In this document: positions 24,679 to 33,551 of the stretch, one piece after another
Position numbering within the stretch: position 1 is the stretch's first letter
How the letters are laid out: every line of letters starts with the position of its first letter
Source of the DNA: an uncultured Prevotellaceae bacterium
Lineage (GTDB): Bacteria > Bacteroidota > Bacteroidia > Bacteroidales > Bacteroidaceae
NCBI GenBank assembly: GCA_947168395.1
Contig: CAMVLT010000017.1
Location: 1-62,196, forward strand
Length of the DNA stretch: 62,196 bases
Direction of reading: 5' to 3'
Program-made: the position numbers and the translations under genes
The notes under the pieces: model-generated
Database searches by the model: none
The model's input: only the letters and a program-made list of their open reading frames with translations
What the model was told of the DNA's origin: nothing

Positions 24679-25536
24679 TTACTTCTCCTCGGTGGGAGCC
24701 TGACCAATCAGCTCCATGAACTCATCGAGCTTCGGCGTGATGATAATCTGGGTGCGGCGGTTGCGCTGCTTGCCCGTGTCAGAGTTGTTGTCGGCAATGG
24801 GGTTGTACTCGCCACGGCCACCAGCAGTCAGGCGCTTCGGGTCAACACCATACTTGTTCTGCAAAGCCTGTACGACTGAAGAGGCACGCAGGCAGGAGAG
24901 GTCCCAGTTGTTACGGATGTTCTGCTTCGTAATGGGCACATTGTCGGTGTTACCTTCAATCAGCACGTCGTAGTCCTTGTAATCCTTGATAATCTTGGCA
25001 ATCTTCGACAGCGTCTCAGCGGCACGGTCGTTGATTTCGTATGAACCACTCTTGTAGAGCATGTTGTCAGCCAGCGAGATATAGACCACGCCCTTGAGCA
25101 CCTGTACGTCCACCTCCTTCAGCTCCTCCTTCGAGAGCGAACGGGTGAGGTTGTTCTGGAGAACCATGTTCAGCGAGTCACTCTTCGACTTCACCTCCAC
25201 CAAGTGACGGATGTACTGGTTCGACTCGTTAATCTGGTCAACAAGCTTCTCAATCGAGATGTTGTTCTGCGAAGCGTTGGTCAAACTCTTGTCGAGCGAA
25301 TTCTGCAGAGCCTCGTAGGCCTTCTTCGACTCAGCAAGCGCGCGCTGCTGTTGCTTCAACTGCTCCTCCAGGCTGGTAAGGCGGGCATTCTTGGCTGCCA
25401 AGTCCTCCTTAGCCGACTGCAGACTCTCCGTCAGCGACTTATTCTCCGTCTGACAGTTCACTAAATCCTTTTTACTGGCGCAACTGGCAAAAAGCAGACC
25501 AGCCACAGCCATCATCACAAATACATTCTTTTTCAT
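24679..25536 (-). CDS. OmpA-family lipoprotein
   Basis: This is a 285-aa protein with a lipoprotein signal (GLLFASC, lipidated C19). A coiled coil rich in Lys, Glu and Gln spans about residues 25-105. A C-terminal OmpA/MotB peptidoglycan-binding domain (about 150-275) carries IEGNTDNVPI, LSCLRASSVVQAL and KQRNRRTQIII. Such proteins tether the outer membrane to peptidoglycan. It is a single gene convergent with the HTCS gene and divergent from the aminopeptidase operon. No link to polysaccharide use is apparent. Confidence 0.9.
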   Translation of the reverse strand: MKKNVFVMMAVAGLLFASCASKKDLVNCQTENKSLTESLQSAKEDLAAKNARLTSLEEQLKQQQRALAESKKAYEALQNSLDKSLTNASQNNISIEKLVDQINESNQYIRHLVEVKSKSDSLNMVLQNNLTRSLSKEELKEVDVQVLKGVVYISLADNMLYKSGSYEINDRAAETLSKIAKIIKDYKDYDVLIEGNTDNVPITKQNIRNNWDLSCLRASSVVQALQNKYGVDPKRLTAGGRGEYNPIADNNSDTGKQRNRRTQIIITPKLDEFMELIGQAPTEEK

Positions 25537-25590
25537 ATTCCTAATTCTTTTTAATAATACTTATCCACGCCAATCACGTGTTTGCGGGTG

Positions 25591-25598
25591 CAAATTTA
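25591..25598 (-). promoter_or_regulatory. Possible promoter -7 box for the OmpA-like gene
   Basis: TAAATTTG followed by CACC on the minus strand matches TAnnTTTG, 55 bases before the ATG. Confidence 0.5.
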
Positions 25599-25743
25599 GT
25601 CATTGAACGCCCAATACGGAAATATTGTTCGTTTCTTTATGTTTATTTAACCTCCACTAACGATGACCATTGCTATCGGCAGTAGTGGCAGCAAGACTTG
25701 ACGTGAGAACCAGCAGAAGTCGATATTACGACGGCACTCCCTT

Positions 25744-25809
25744 GATGTTCCCATGGGGGGAACATCGCGTTCTCATACTGGGAACATAGCATTCCCACCG
25801 TGGGAATAT
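25744..25809 (+). repeat. Three-copy 22-bp array of imperfect palindromes
   Basis: Three consecutive 22-bp units (25744-25765, 25766-25787, 25788-25809) each have the form nnTTCcCA, a short spacer, then TGGGAAcAT, so every unit is itself a dyad. It lies about 140 bases upstream of the aminopeptidase promoter. Confidence 0.8.
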
Positions 25810-25946
25810 AGAGTGCGCGCGACAGATAAAACAAAGTTGTCGCTTCTTGCTACATCAGGTGCTACGCGGAGCTTCGCGTCTTGCCTTTATTTCAGCCAGA
25901 TTGTGCAAATCTTCCAAAATCCGTTGCTCTTTACAAACTTTTTTCG

Positions 25947-25954
25947 TAACTTTG
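25947..25954 (+). promoter_or_regulatory. Promoter -7 box for the M1-purL-chr operon
   Basis: TAACTTTG followed by CACG is canonical and ends 17 bases before the aminopeptidase ATG at 25972. It fixes that start. Confidence 0.75.
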
Positions 25955-25971
25955 CACGCAAATTGCGTGAT

Positions 25972-28437
25972 ATGAGAAAAATCTGCTATATATTAGCTAT
26001 TCTGCTCGGCCTGACTTGCCATAGCCTGAACGCCCAAAGCTACGAGCCTGGGGTGTCGAAAGAGCTGGCGGAGCAACGTGTGCAGAATATTTCGGATGTA
26101 CACTATGACTTGACTTTCGATATTCCCGACAACCTGCAAGTGCTGGTTGCGGGCAATGCGGTCATCAGCTTCAACCTCGCCAGAAAGTCGGAAGTGGTGC
26201 TCGACTTCCAAGGCAAGTTCACCGGTGCCTGCACCGTCAACGGTAAGCAGCGCATCGCCACGATGGAGAACGAGCACATCATCATACCGGCAGAACTGGT
26301 AGCGGCAGGTGCCAACACTATCGAAATGAGCTTCGCCTGCTTGGACAAGGCGCTGAACCGCAATTCGGAGTATATGTACACGCTCTTTGTGCCCGACCAG
26401 GCCCGCTCGTGCTTCCCATGCTTCGACCAGCCGGATATGCGTGCCACCTTCACGACAACCCTGAATGTGCCGCAGGGCTGGAAGACGATGGTCAGCAACG
26501 GCCAGTATCCCATTCCCACCTACCTCTATTCATTCGTCGCCGGCAAGTTTGAGGAACAGACAGCCCGCCGTGAAGGCTACCCCATACGTGTTCTCTATCG
26601 GGAACAGGACCCGCAGAAGGTTGCCCAGCTCAGCAAGGTATTCGACGAGATAGGAGGTTCACTGCACTGGATGGAAGGCTACACAGGCATCAAATGCCCG
26701 TTCGAGGAGTACGGTCTGGTCATCCTGCCCGGCTACCAGTTCGGTGGTATGGAGCACCCCGGAGCCATCCAGCTGAGCGACCGCCGCATCTTCTTAGGCA
26801 GCAAGCCGTCGAAAGAAGAGGAACTGAGCCGCATGGAGCTGATAGCCCACGAGACGGCTCACTTGTGGTTTGGCGATATGGTCTCGCTGAAATGGTTTGA
26901 GGACGTATGGACGAAGGAGGTGTTTGCCAACTTCATGGCCTCGAAGATTACGAGGCGCGAGTTCTCGGAGACCGACCACGACCTGAATTTTCTGAAGACC
27001 TATCAGGCCCGGGCCTTGGCCATCGACCGCACGGAAGGCACCCACCCCATCGCTCAGGAGCTGAAGAACCTGAACTATGCCTCCATGCTGTACGATGACA
27101 TCATCTACGACAAGGCACCCGTGATGATGCACATTCTGGAAGACATCATGGGTCCCAGCCAACTGCAGGAGGGACTGCAAAATTACCTACAGAAATACTT
27201 CTTCAAGAATGCCTCCTGGGACGACCTCATCGAAGAGCTTGACCGCCAATGCCCGTCGGCAGGTGTACGCCAGTTTAGCGAAGTGTGGGTGAAGCAGAAG
27301 GGCATGCCCCTTATCCACACAGCCTACGACAACGGGAAGCTCGTCGTCAGCCAGACCGACCCCTACGGTCGCGGCATCTTCTGGCGGCAGAAGTTTGAGG
27401 TGCGGCTCATCTACGACCTGAACGAAAGCAGCACCATCACCATAGATATGCAGCAGCCCACCGTGTCGGTCGACATCGGCAAGCGTCCCAACTTCATCAT
27501 CCCCAACTACACCGGTCGCGGATACGGACGCTTCACGCTGGATGAAGACTACACTAAGCTACTGCCGCTGCGGCTGATTGTCACACGCGGTGACCTGCAA
27601 CGCTACGCCCTGCTGCTGACGCTGTACGACAACTACCTGATGGGGCGCATTCCCGCCAACTATTTCGGCGAGCTGTACCGCGACATGATGAAGGAGCAGA
27701 ATCCGCTAATCATGCAGACGGTCGTCGACCACATGTTCAAGATAGCTTTCGACTGCACCCCGACGGAGCGGCATACGCTGGAACAGTGCATCATGGACCT
27801 GCTACAGGAGAACAAGAGCACCGACAGCCGACAGATTATACTGCGCAAGATGGCTGCCAACGCAACAGCCTCCGAGGTACTGAACCAGCTTTACAAAGTG
27901 TGGAGCGCACAAAGCGACCCGCTGTTCGACGAGCACGACTATATGGAAATGGCCTACCGGCTGGCCATCATGCGGCCTCAGCAATGGAAGGACATCACCG
28001 CCAAGCAGCTCAGTAAGTTGCGCAGCGACATCCTGAAGGAGGAGTTCAACTACGTCAGCCGGGCCTGCAATCCCGACCTGACTGCCCAGCAAAGCCTGTT
28101 CAACGAGATTATAGAGAAGGAGAACCGGCTGCACGAACCCTGGGCACTACACGCCCTCAGGCTGCTGAGTGCCGACACTCGGGAGCCCCAAAACAACGGT
28201 TACATTCCCCAGAGCCTTGACGCGCTGACCTACATCCAGCAGACCAGCGACATATTCTTTGCCAACAACTGGCTGAATGCACTTTTGGGAAGCCACAAGA
28301 GCCATGAGGCCCTGAGACACGTCGAGTCGTTCATCAGCCGCCATCCAGACTACCAGCCAAACCTGCTCAACAAGATCAGGGTGGCAGCATGGCCGCTGAA
28401 GAACTTCAGGGAAAAGCAACAGCAACAAAAGAAATAA
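25972..28437 (+). CDS. M1-family zinc aminopeptidase
   Basis: This is an exported 821-aa gluzincin peptidase. The ATG at 25972 is chosen because it opens a signal peptide (MRKICYILAILLGLTCHSLNA) and lies just after a promoter. The N-terminal beta-saddle is followed by an exopeptidase motif GGMEHPG (in place of GAMEN) and zinc site HETAH (H293, H297) with Glu 19 residues after the second His (WTKEVFAN). A helical C-terminal domain follows. M1 enzymes remove N-terminal amino acids from peptides; here it is probably periplasmic. The gene is followed 17 bases later by purL. Confidence 0.9.
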   Translation: MRKICYILAILLGLTCHSLNAQSYEPGVSKELAEQRVQNISDVHYDLTFDIPDNLQVLVAGNAVISFNLARKSEVVLDFQGKFTGACTVNGKQRIATMENEHIIIPAELVAAGANTIEMSFACLDKALNRNSEYMYTLFVPDQARSCFPCFDQPDMRATFTTTLNVPQGWKTMVSNGQYPIPTYLYSFVAGKFEEQTARREGYPIRVLYREQDPQKVAQLSKVFDEIGGSLHWMEGYTGIKCPFEEYGLVILPGYQFGGMEHPGAIQLSDRRIFLGSKPSKEEELSRMELIAHETAHLWFGDMVSLKWFEDVWTKEVFANFMASKITRREFSETDHDLNFLKTYQARALAIDRTEGTHPIAQELKNLNYASMLYDDIIYDKAPVMMHILEDIMGPSQLQEGLQNYLQKYFFKNASWDDLIEELDRQCPSAGVRQFSEVWVKQKGMPLIHTAYDNGKLVVSQTDPYGRGIFWRQKFEVRLIYDLNESSTITIDMQQPTVSVDIGKRPNFIIPNYTGRGYGRFTLDEDYTKLLPLRLIVTRGDLQRYALLLTLYDNYLMGRIPANYFGELYRDMMKEQNPLIMQTVVDHMFKIAFDCTPTERHTLEQCIMDLLQENKSTDSRQIILRKMAANATASEVLNQLYKVWSAQSDPLFDEHDYMEMAYRLAIMRPQQWKDITAKQLSKLRSDILKEEFNYVSRACNPDLTAQQSLFNEIIEKENRLHEPWALHALRLLSADTREPQNNGYIPQSLDALTYIQQTSDIFFANNWLNALLGSHKSHEALRHVESFISRHPDYQPNLLNKIRVAAWPLKNFREKQQQQKK

Positions 28438-28454
28438 CAATAAATATATAAGGT

Positions 28455-31400
28455 ATGATTCTCTTTTTCAAAACACCCCAACAGAGCGTGATTGCCACCG
28501 AAGTGGACCATCAGCTCAATCCAGACGAAGTGAAAGAACTATGCTGGCTCTACGGCAATGCCACGTTACAGGACGCAGAGCGGTTGGACGGCTATTTCGT
28601 AGGACCGCGCCGCGAGATGGTGACCCCTTGGTCGACCAACGCCGTCGAGATTACCCAGAACATGGGACTCAAGGGCATCAAGCGTATTGAGGAATACTGG
28701 GCTGTGGCCAGCGAAGATGCCGACCACGACCCTATGCTGCAGCGTATGTACAACGGTATAGACCAGAGCATCTTTACCATCAACATCAAGCCTGAGCCTA
28801 TCAAGCATGTGGAGAACCTGGAGGAGTACAACGAGCAGGAGGGACTGGCACTAAGCCCCGAGGAGATAGAATACCTGCACGGACTGGAGAAGCAGAACGG
28901 CCGTCCGCTGACCGACTCGGAAATCTTCGGTTTTGCACAGATTAACTCCGAGCACTGCCGCCACAAGATTTTCGGCGGCACCTTCATCATTGACGGCAAG
29001 GAGATGGAAAACTCGCTCTTTGCCATGATTAAGAAGACGACGCAGGAGAACCCGAACAAGATTCTCTCTGCCTATAAAGATAATGTGGCCTTTGCACAGG
29101 GACCCGTCGTGGAACAGTTTGCCCCGAGGGACCAGAGTACCAGCGACTGGTTCCAGGTGAAGGACATCGAAAGCGTCATCTCGCTAAAAGCCGAGACGCA
29201 CAATTTTCCCACGACGGTGGAGCCATTCAACGGTGCCGCTACGGGAACGGGTGGTGAAATCCGCGACCGTATGGGTGGTGGTGTCGGCTCATGGCCTATT
29301 GCCGGTACGGCGGTTTACATGACGGCCTACCCGCGACTGATCGATGACGAACAGACAACCCGTGACTGGGAGGACATCCTTCCCGTCCGCGAATGGCTGT
29401 ACCAGACGCCAGAGCAGATCCTGATCAAGGCGTCGAACGGTGCCTCGGACTTCGGCAACAAGTTCGGACAGCCGCTGATCTGCGGCTCGGTGCTGACGTT
29501 TGAGCATCAGGAGAAGGGCAGTGGCACTGCCGCTGAACAGCCAACAAAATATGCTTACGACAAAGTGATTATGCTGGCTGGCGGCGTAGGCTACGGTACG
29601 AAGCGCGACTGTTTGAAAAAGGAGCCGCAGAAGGGCAACAAGGTCGTTGTCGTCGGTGGCGACAACTACCGCATCGGTTTGGGCGGTGGCTCGGTGTCAT
29701 CGGTCGACACAGGACGCTACTCGAACGGCATCGAGCTGAACGCCGTGCAGCGTGCCAACCCCGAGATGCAGAAGCGTGCCTACAACCTGGTGCGTGCCCT
29801 CTGCGAGGAGGACGTGAACCCCGTTGTCAGCATCCACGACCACGGCTCTGCCGGCCACTTGAACTGTCTGTCGGAACTGGTCGAGGAGTGCGGCGGCGAG
29901 ATTGACATGACGAAGCTGCCCATCGGTGACCAGACGCTCAGCTCCAAGGAAATCATTGCCAACGAGAGTCAGGAGCGCATGGGACTGCTCATCGACGAAA
30001 AGCACATTGAGCACGTACGCCGCATTGCTGAGCGTGAGCGTGCTCCGCTCTACGTGGTCGGCGAGACCACTGGCGACGCCCACTTCTCGTTCCGCCAGGG
30101 CGACGGTGTGAAGCCTTTCGACCTCGACGTAGCACAGATGTTCGGCCACTCACCGAAGACCATCATGCGCGACAATACCGTAGAGCACCACTACGAGAAC
30201 GCCTCCTACAGAGTGGGCGGCGATTCCATCGCTACCATCCCTGAGTATTTAGAGCGCGTCCTCCAGCTGGAGGCCGTAGCCTGCAAGGACTGGCTCACCA
30301 ATAAGGTTGACCGCTCCGTGACTGGAAAGATTGCACGCCAACAGTGTCAGGGCGAGATTCAGCTGCCGCTCAGCGACTGTGGCGTGGTAGCACTCGACTA
30401 CCGTGGGGTGAAGGGCATCGCGACCGCTTTGGGACATGCCCCGCAGGCCGGACTGGCCTCGCCCGAGGCTGGCAGCGTACTGTCTGTTGCCGAAGCCCTG
30501 ACCAATATCGTGTGGGCACCGCTCAGCGAGGGTCTCGACAGCATCAGCCTCAGTGCCAACTGGATGTGGCCTTGCCGCTCGCAGGAGGGTGAGGATGCCC
30601 GCCTGTACAGCGCCGTGAAAGCCCTTTCAGACTTCTGCTGCGAACTGCACATCAACGTGCCGACGGGTAAGGACTCGCTATCATTGAGCCAGCAGTACCC
30701 CAACGGTGAGAAGATTATCTCGCCGGGAACGGTCATCGTCTCGGCAGGCGGCGAGGTGAGCGACATCAAAAAGGTGGTCAGCCCCGTACTGGTGAACGAT
30801 AAGAACGCCAGCATCTACCACGTCGACTTCTCCTTCGACGAGCAGCACCTCGGCGGCTCCGCCTTTGCGCAGAGCCTCGGCAAGGTGGGCGACGACGTGC
30901 CTACGGTGAAGAACGCCGAATACTTTGCCGATGCCTTCAACGCCATTCAGGAACTGGTTAACCGTGGTTGGGTGATGGCAGGTCACGACATCTCGGCTGG
31001 CGGTCTCATCACCACCTTGTTGGAGATGACGTTCGCCAACACAAAGGGCGGCATGCACATCAACCTGCACGACATCTGCAAGGACGGAGACATCGTCAAG
31101 GCGTTGTTTGCAGAGAATCCCGGTGTGGTAATCCAGGTCTCTGACGAGCACAAGTTCGAGTTCCCCGACTTCATGGAGGAGTGCGGCGTAGGCTTCGCCA
31201 AGATAGGTTACCCCGTGGAGGGCAGTCGCGAAATAGTGGTAAAGGCCGGCGACGAAGAGCTGACCTTCGACATCGACCACCTGCGCGACGTCTGGTACAA
31301 GACCAGCTACCTGCTCGACCGAAAGCAGAGCTTCAACGGCAAGGCCAAGGAGCGTTACGAGAACTACAAGCAGCAGCCCTTGGAGATGAAGTTTCCAAAA

Positions 31401-32210
31401 GGCTTTACTGGTACCCTCGCTCAGTACGGTCTCAATCCAGACCGTTGTAAGGAGGACGACGTTCAACGTCCCAAGGCTGCCATCATCCGCGAGAAAGGCA
31501 CCAACGGCGAGCGCGAAATGGCTTACTCCATGTACTTGGCTGGCTTCGACGTGAAGGACGTCATGATGACCGACCTCATCAGCGGCCGAGAGACCTTGGA
31601 GGACATCAACTTCATCGTCTTCTGTGGCGGCTTCTCCAACTCCGACGTGCTCGGCTCGGCCAAGGGCTGGGCTGGTGCCTTCCTCTTCAACCCGAAGGCC
31701 AAGGAAGCTCTCGACAAGTTCTATGCCCGTACGGACACCCTCTCGCTCGGCATCTGCAATGGTTGTCAGCTGATGGTGGAACTTGGCTTAACTGGCGCAG
31801 CAGGAGCAAAGATGCTACACAACGACAGCCACAAGTTCGAGAGTGAGTTCATCACGCTACGAATTCCGCAGAACAACAGCGTGATGTTCGGCAGCCTCAG
31901 CGGCTCGAAGCTCGGACTGTGGGTGGCTCACGGCGAGGGCAAATTCTCTCTGCCGGAAGCAGAGAGCACGTATAACATCGTGGCCAAGTACAACTACCAC
32001 GGTTATCCCGCCAACCCCAACGGCTCCGACTACGACGTGGCCGGCATCTGCTCGGCCGACGGGCGCCACCTGTGCATGATGCCGCACTTGGAGCGTGCCA
32101 TCTTCCCCTGGCAGAATGCCTGGTATCCCGCCGACCGCCGCAATGACGAGGTGACACCTTGGATTGAAGCGTTCGTTAATGCACGTAAGTGGATTGAGAA
32201 TGCTGACTGA
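28455..32210 (+). CDS. purL: Phosphoribosylformylglycinamidine synthase (large single-chain PurL)
   Basis: The cytoplasmic enzyme of purine synthesis converts FGAR, glutamine and ATP to FGAM. At 1251 aa it is the long form, with synthetase and glutaminase in one chain. Recognisable parts are the N-terminal PurS-like region, the AIRS-related ATP-binding repeats (INSEHCRHKIF, KAETHNFPTTVEPFNGAATG, VSIHDHGSAGHLN, MAGHDISAGGLITTLLE) and a C-terminal class I glutaminase with catalytic C1101 (SLGICNGCQLM). It lies between the aminopeptidase and chromate-transporter genes. The transporter start overlaps its last 11 bases, suggesting translational coupling. Confidence 0.96.
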   Translation: MILFFKTPQQSVIATEVDHQLNPDEVKELCWLYGNATLQDAERLDGYFVGPRREMVTPWSTNAVEITQNMGLKGIKRIEEYWAVASEDADHDPMLQRMYNGIDQSIFTINIKPEPIKHVENLEEYNEQEGLALSPEEIEYLHGLEKQNGRPLTDSEIFGFAQINSEHCRHKIFGGTFIIDGKEMENSLFAMIKKTTQENPNKILSAYKDNVAFAQGPVVEQFAPRDQSTSDWFQVKDIESVISLKAETHNFPTTVEPFNGAATGTGGEIRDRMGGGVGSWPIAGTAVYMTAYPRLIDDEQTTRDWEDILPVREWLYQTPEQILIKASNGASDFGNKFGQPLICGSVLTFEHQEKGSGTAAEQPTKYAYDKVIMLAGGVGYGTKRDCLKKEPQKGNKVVVVGGDNYRIGLGGGSVSSVDTGRYSNGIELNAVQRANPEMQKRAYNLVRALCEEDVNPVVSIHDHGSAGHLNCLSELVEECGGEIDMTKLPIGDQTLSSKEIIANESQERMGLLIDEKHIEHVRRIAERERAPLYVVGETTGDAHFSFRQGDGVKPFDLDVAQMFGHSPKTIMRDNTVEHHYENASYRVGGDSIATIPEYLERVLQLEAVACKDWLTNKVDRSVTGKIARQQCQGEIQLPLSDCGVVALDYRGVKGIATALGHAPQAGLASPEAGSVLSVAEALTNIVWAPLSEGLDSISLSANWMWPCRSQEGEDARLYSAVKALSDFCCELHINVPTGKDSLSLSQQYPNGEKIISPGTVIVSAGGEVSDIKKVVSPVLVNDKNASIYHVDFSFDEQHLGGSAFAQSLGKVGDDVPTVKNAEYFADAFNAIQELVNRGWVMAGHDISAGGLITTLLEMTFANTKGGMHINLHDICKDGDIVKALFAENPGVVIQVSDEHKFEFPDFMEECGVGFAKIGYPVEGSREIVVKAGDEELTFDIDHLRDVWYKTSYLLDRKQSFNGKAKERYENYKQQPLEMKFPKGFTGTLAQYGLNPDRCKEDDVQRPKAAIIREKGTNGEREMAYSMYLAGFDVKDVMMTDLISGRETLEDINFIVFCGGFSNSDVLGSAKGWAGAFLFNPKAKEALDKFYARTDTLSLGICNGCQLMVELGLTGAAGAKMLHNDSHKFESEFITLRIPQNNSVMFGSLSGSKLGLWVAHGEGKFSLPEAESTYNIVAKYNYHGYPANPNGSDYDVAGICSADGRHLCMMPHLERAIFPWQNAWYPADRRNDEVTPWIEAFVNARKWIENAD

Positions 32211-32799
32211 ACTCATTAAGACCTTCTTCAAGATTGGCATATTCACCCTTGGCGGTGGATATGCCATGATTCCATTGATAGAAGAGGAGGTGGTAAACCG
32301 TCACCGCTGGGTCTCGAAGGAGGAGCTGCTCGACCTCATCGCCATTGCACAGAGCTGCCCCGGCGTCTTTGCCATCAACATCGCCATCTTTGTGGGCTAC
32401 AAGCTGCAGAAGGTACGCGGTGCTCTGGCCTCGACCCTTGGCACCGCCCTACCCTCGTTCCTCATCATCCTGGCCATTGCCATCTTCTTCAAGGCCTTTG
32501 AGGACAACCGCGTCATTGCCGCCATGTTCCGTGGTATCCGTCCCGCCGTCGTAGCCCTCATTGCTGTTCCGACATTCCGAATGGCACAGCAGGCAAAGAT
32601 TGGCTGGACCAACTGCTGGATTCCCATCGTCTCGGCGCTGGCCATCTGGCTTCTCGGTGTTTCACCTATTTATATTATACTGATAGCGGGTGTCGCCGGC
32701 TACCTAATACCCACCCACAACCCCTCCCGAACGGGAGGGGAGTCTGGAAAGGCAGAAAACGAAGTAACAACAAACGACAATGATACTACAAAGAAATAA
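32200..32799 (+). CDS. Chromate transporter, short chain 1
   Basis: This 199-aa inner-membrane protein is half the length of a full ChrA, as in two-gene short CHR systems. The CHR signature FFKIGIFTLGGGYAMIPLIE is at the N-terminus, followed by about 5-6 hydrophobic segments (including PSFLIILAIAIFFKAF, IPIVSALAIWLL and YIILIAGVAGYLI). The start at 32200 is preferred because a longer frame lies within purL. The CHR family moves chromate or other anions; the true substrate is unknown here. The last ~30 residues are polar and partly encoded by a GC-rich hairpin repeat (THNPSRTGGESGK), so this end was probably changed by insertion. Confidence 0.82.
   Translation: MLTELIKTFFKIGIFTLGGGYAMIPLIEEEVVNRHRWVSKEELLDLIAIAQSCPGVFAINIAIFVGYKLQKVRGALASTLGTALPSFLIILAIAIFFKAFEDNRVIAAMFRGIRPAVVALIAVPTFRMAQQAKIGWTNCWIPIVSALAIWLLGVSPIYIILIAGVAGYLIPTHNPSRTGGESGKAENEVTTNDNDTTKK
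32709..32751 (-). repeat. GC-rich hairpin repeat at the end of the first chromate transporter gene
   Basis: It holds 9-bp arms, CCCCTCCCG and CGGGAGGGG, around AA (32721-32740), flanked by ACCCACCCACAA. Read on the minus strand it resembles the element inside GH115. It encodes the polar C-terminal residues. Confidence 0.65.
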
Positions 32800-32825
32800 T
32801 AGGGAGGATAAAAAGTATCTTACCG

Positions 32826-32857
32826 CCCCTCCCACTCGGGAAAGGCTACGGGTAGGC
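32826..32857 (+). repeat. Diverged GC-rich hairpin repeat between the two chromate transporter genes
   Basis: CCCCTCCCACTCGGGAAAGG followed by CTACGGGTAGG is a decayed copy of the same repeat family, in opposite orientation to the copy at 32709. Confidence 0.5.
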
Positions 32858-32892
32858 GATCCATGCTCAGGAATGGGGAAGGAGGTGGGTAT

Positions 32893-33468
32893 ATGATATT
32901 CCTCGACCTCTTCATCACCTTCTTCAAGATAGGTCTGTTCGGTTTCGGCGGCGGTTACGGCATGCTGTCGCTGATACAGCACGAGACGGTGGAGCGAGCC
33001 CACTGGCTGTCGACGGCAGAGTTCACGGATATTGTAGCCATCTCGCAGATGACGCCTGGTCCTATCGGCATCAACTCCGCCACGTACTGCGGCTACACCG
33101 CCATCCACAACGCGGGCTATGGCAACATCATGGCTATACTCGGCTCGGCAACAGCCACCACAGCATTGGTGCTGCCGTCGCTCATTCTGATGATTCTGAT
33201 TAGCAAACTCTTCATCAAGTACATGAAGACACGTCCCGTGCAGTCGGTATTCGCCGGATTGCGCCCCGCCGTGGTGGGGCTCTTGGGTGCCGCCACCCTG
33301 CTACTTTGCAACCGCGAGAACTTCTCCACGCCGACGGAGAACACGTGGCAGTTCATCATCAGCTGTGCCCTCTTCGCCGCCACCGCCTTCGGCACCGGCT
33401 ACCTCAAAATCAACCCCATCCGCATGATCTGCTATTCAGCCTTCGCCGGATTGCTGTTACTCTACTGA
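32893..33468 (+). CDS. Chromate transporter, short chain 2
   Basis: This 191-aa inner-membrane protein is the partner of the preceding gene. It has the CHR signature FFKIGLFGFGGGYGMLSLI, the motif SQMTPGPIGINSATYCGY, and several hydrophobic helices (ALVLPSLILMILISKLF, AVVGLLGAATLLL, FIISCALFAATAF). The ATG at 32893 gives a start directly before the first helix; a longer frame would only add repeat-derived residues. Two short CHR proteins are thought to act as a heterodimer with opposed topology. The gene is the last of its operon. Confidence 0.85.
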   Translation: MIFLDLFITFFKIGLFGFGGGYGMLSLIQHETVERAHWLSTAEFTDIVAISQMTPGPIGINSATYCGYTAIHNAGYGNIMAILGSATATTALVLPSLILMILISKLFIKYMKTRPVQSVFAGLRPAVVGLLGAATLLLCNRENFSTPTENTWQFIISCALFAATAFGTGYLKINPIRMICYSAFAGLLLLY

Positions 33469-33487
33469 CAAACGACATTCTCACAGG

Positions 33488-33533
33488 AAGTAAATGAGGG
33501 TGCGCCGTATTGACGGCGCACCCTCATTTACTT
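33488..33533. terminator. Convergent terminator hairpin with 21-bp stem
   Basis: Arms at 33488-33508 and 33513-33533 pair perfectly over 21 bp around a 4-base loop. The hairpin lies between the end of the chromate operon (plus) and the end of the SusCD operon (minus), so it can end both transcripts. Confidence 0.88.
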
Positions 33534-33551
33534 GATGGATGACAACTGTTA

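Larger units (their letters stand above)
25537..25971. other. Divergent intergenic region between OmpA-like and M1 genes
   Basis: It holds a promoter in each direction and, in between, a three-copy 22-bp palindromic array (25744-25809). A frame continues upstream of the aminopeptidase start through this region, but it crosses the promoter and is not considered coding. Confidence 0.65.

Noticed and set aside
25753..25971. N-terminal extension of the M1 aminopeptidase
   Set aside because: It crosses the 22-bp array and the promoter, and a signal peptide begins at 25972.
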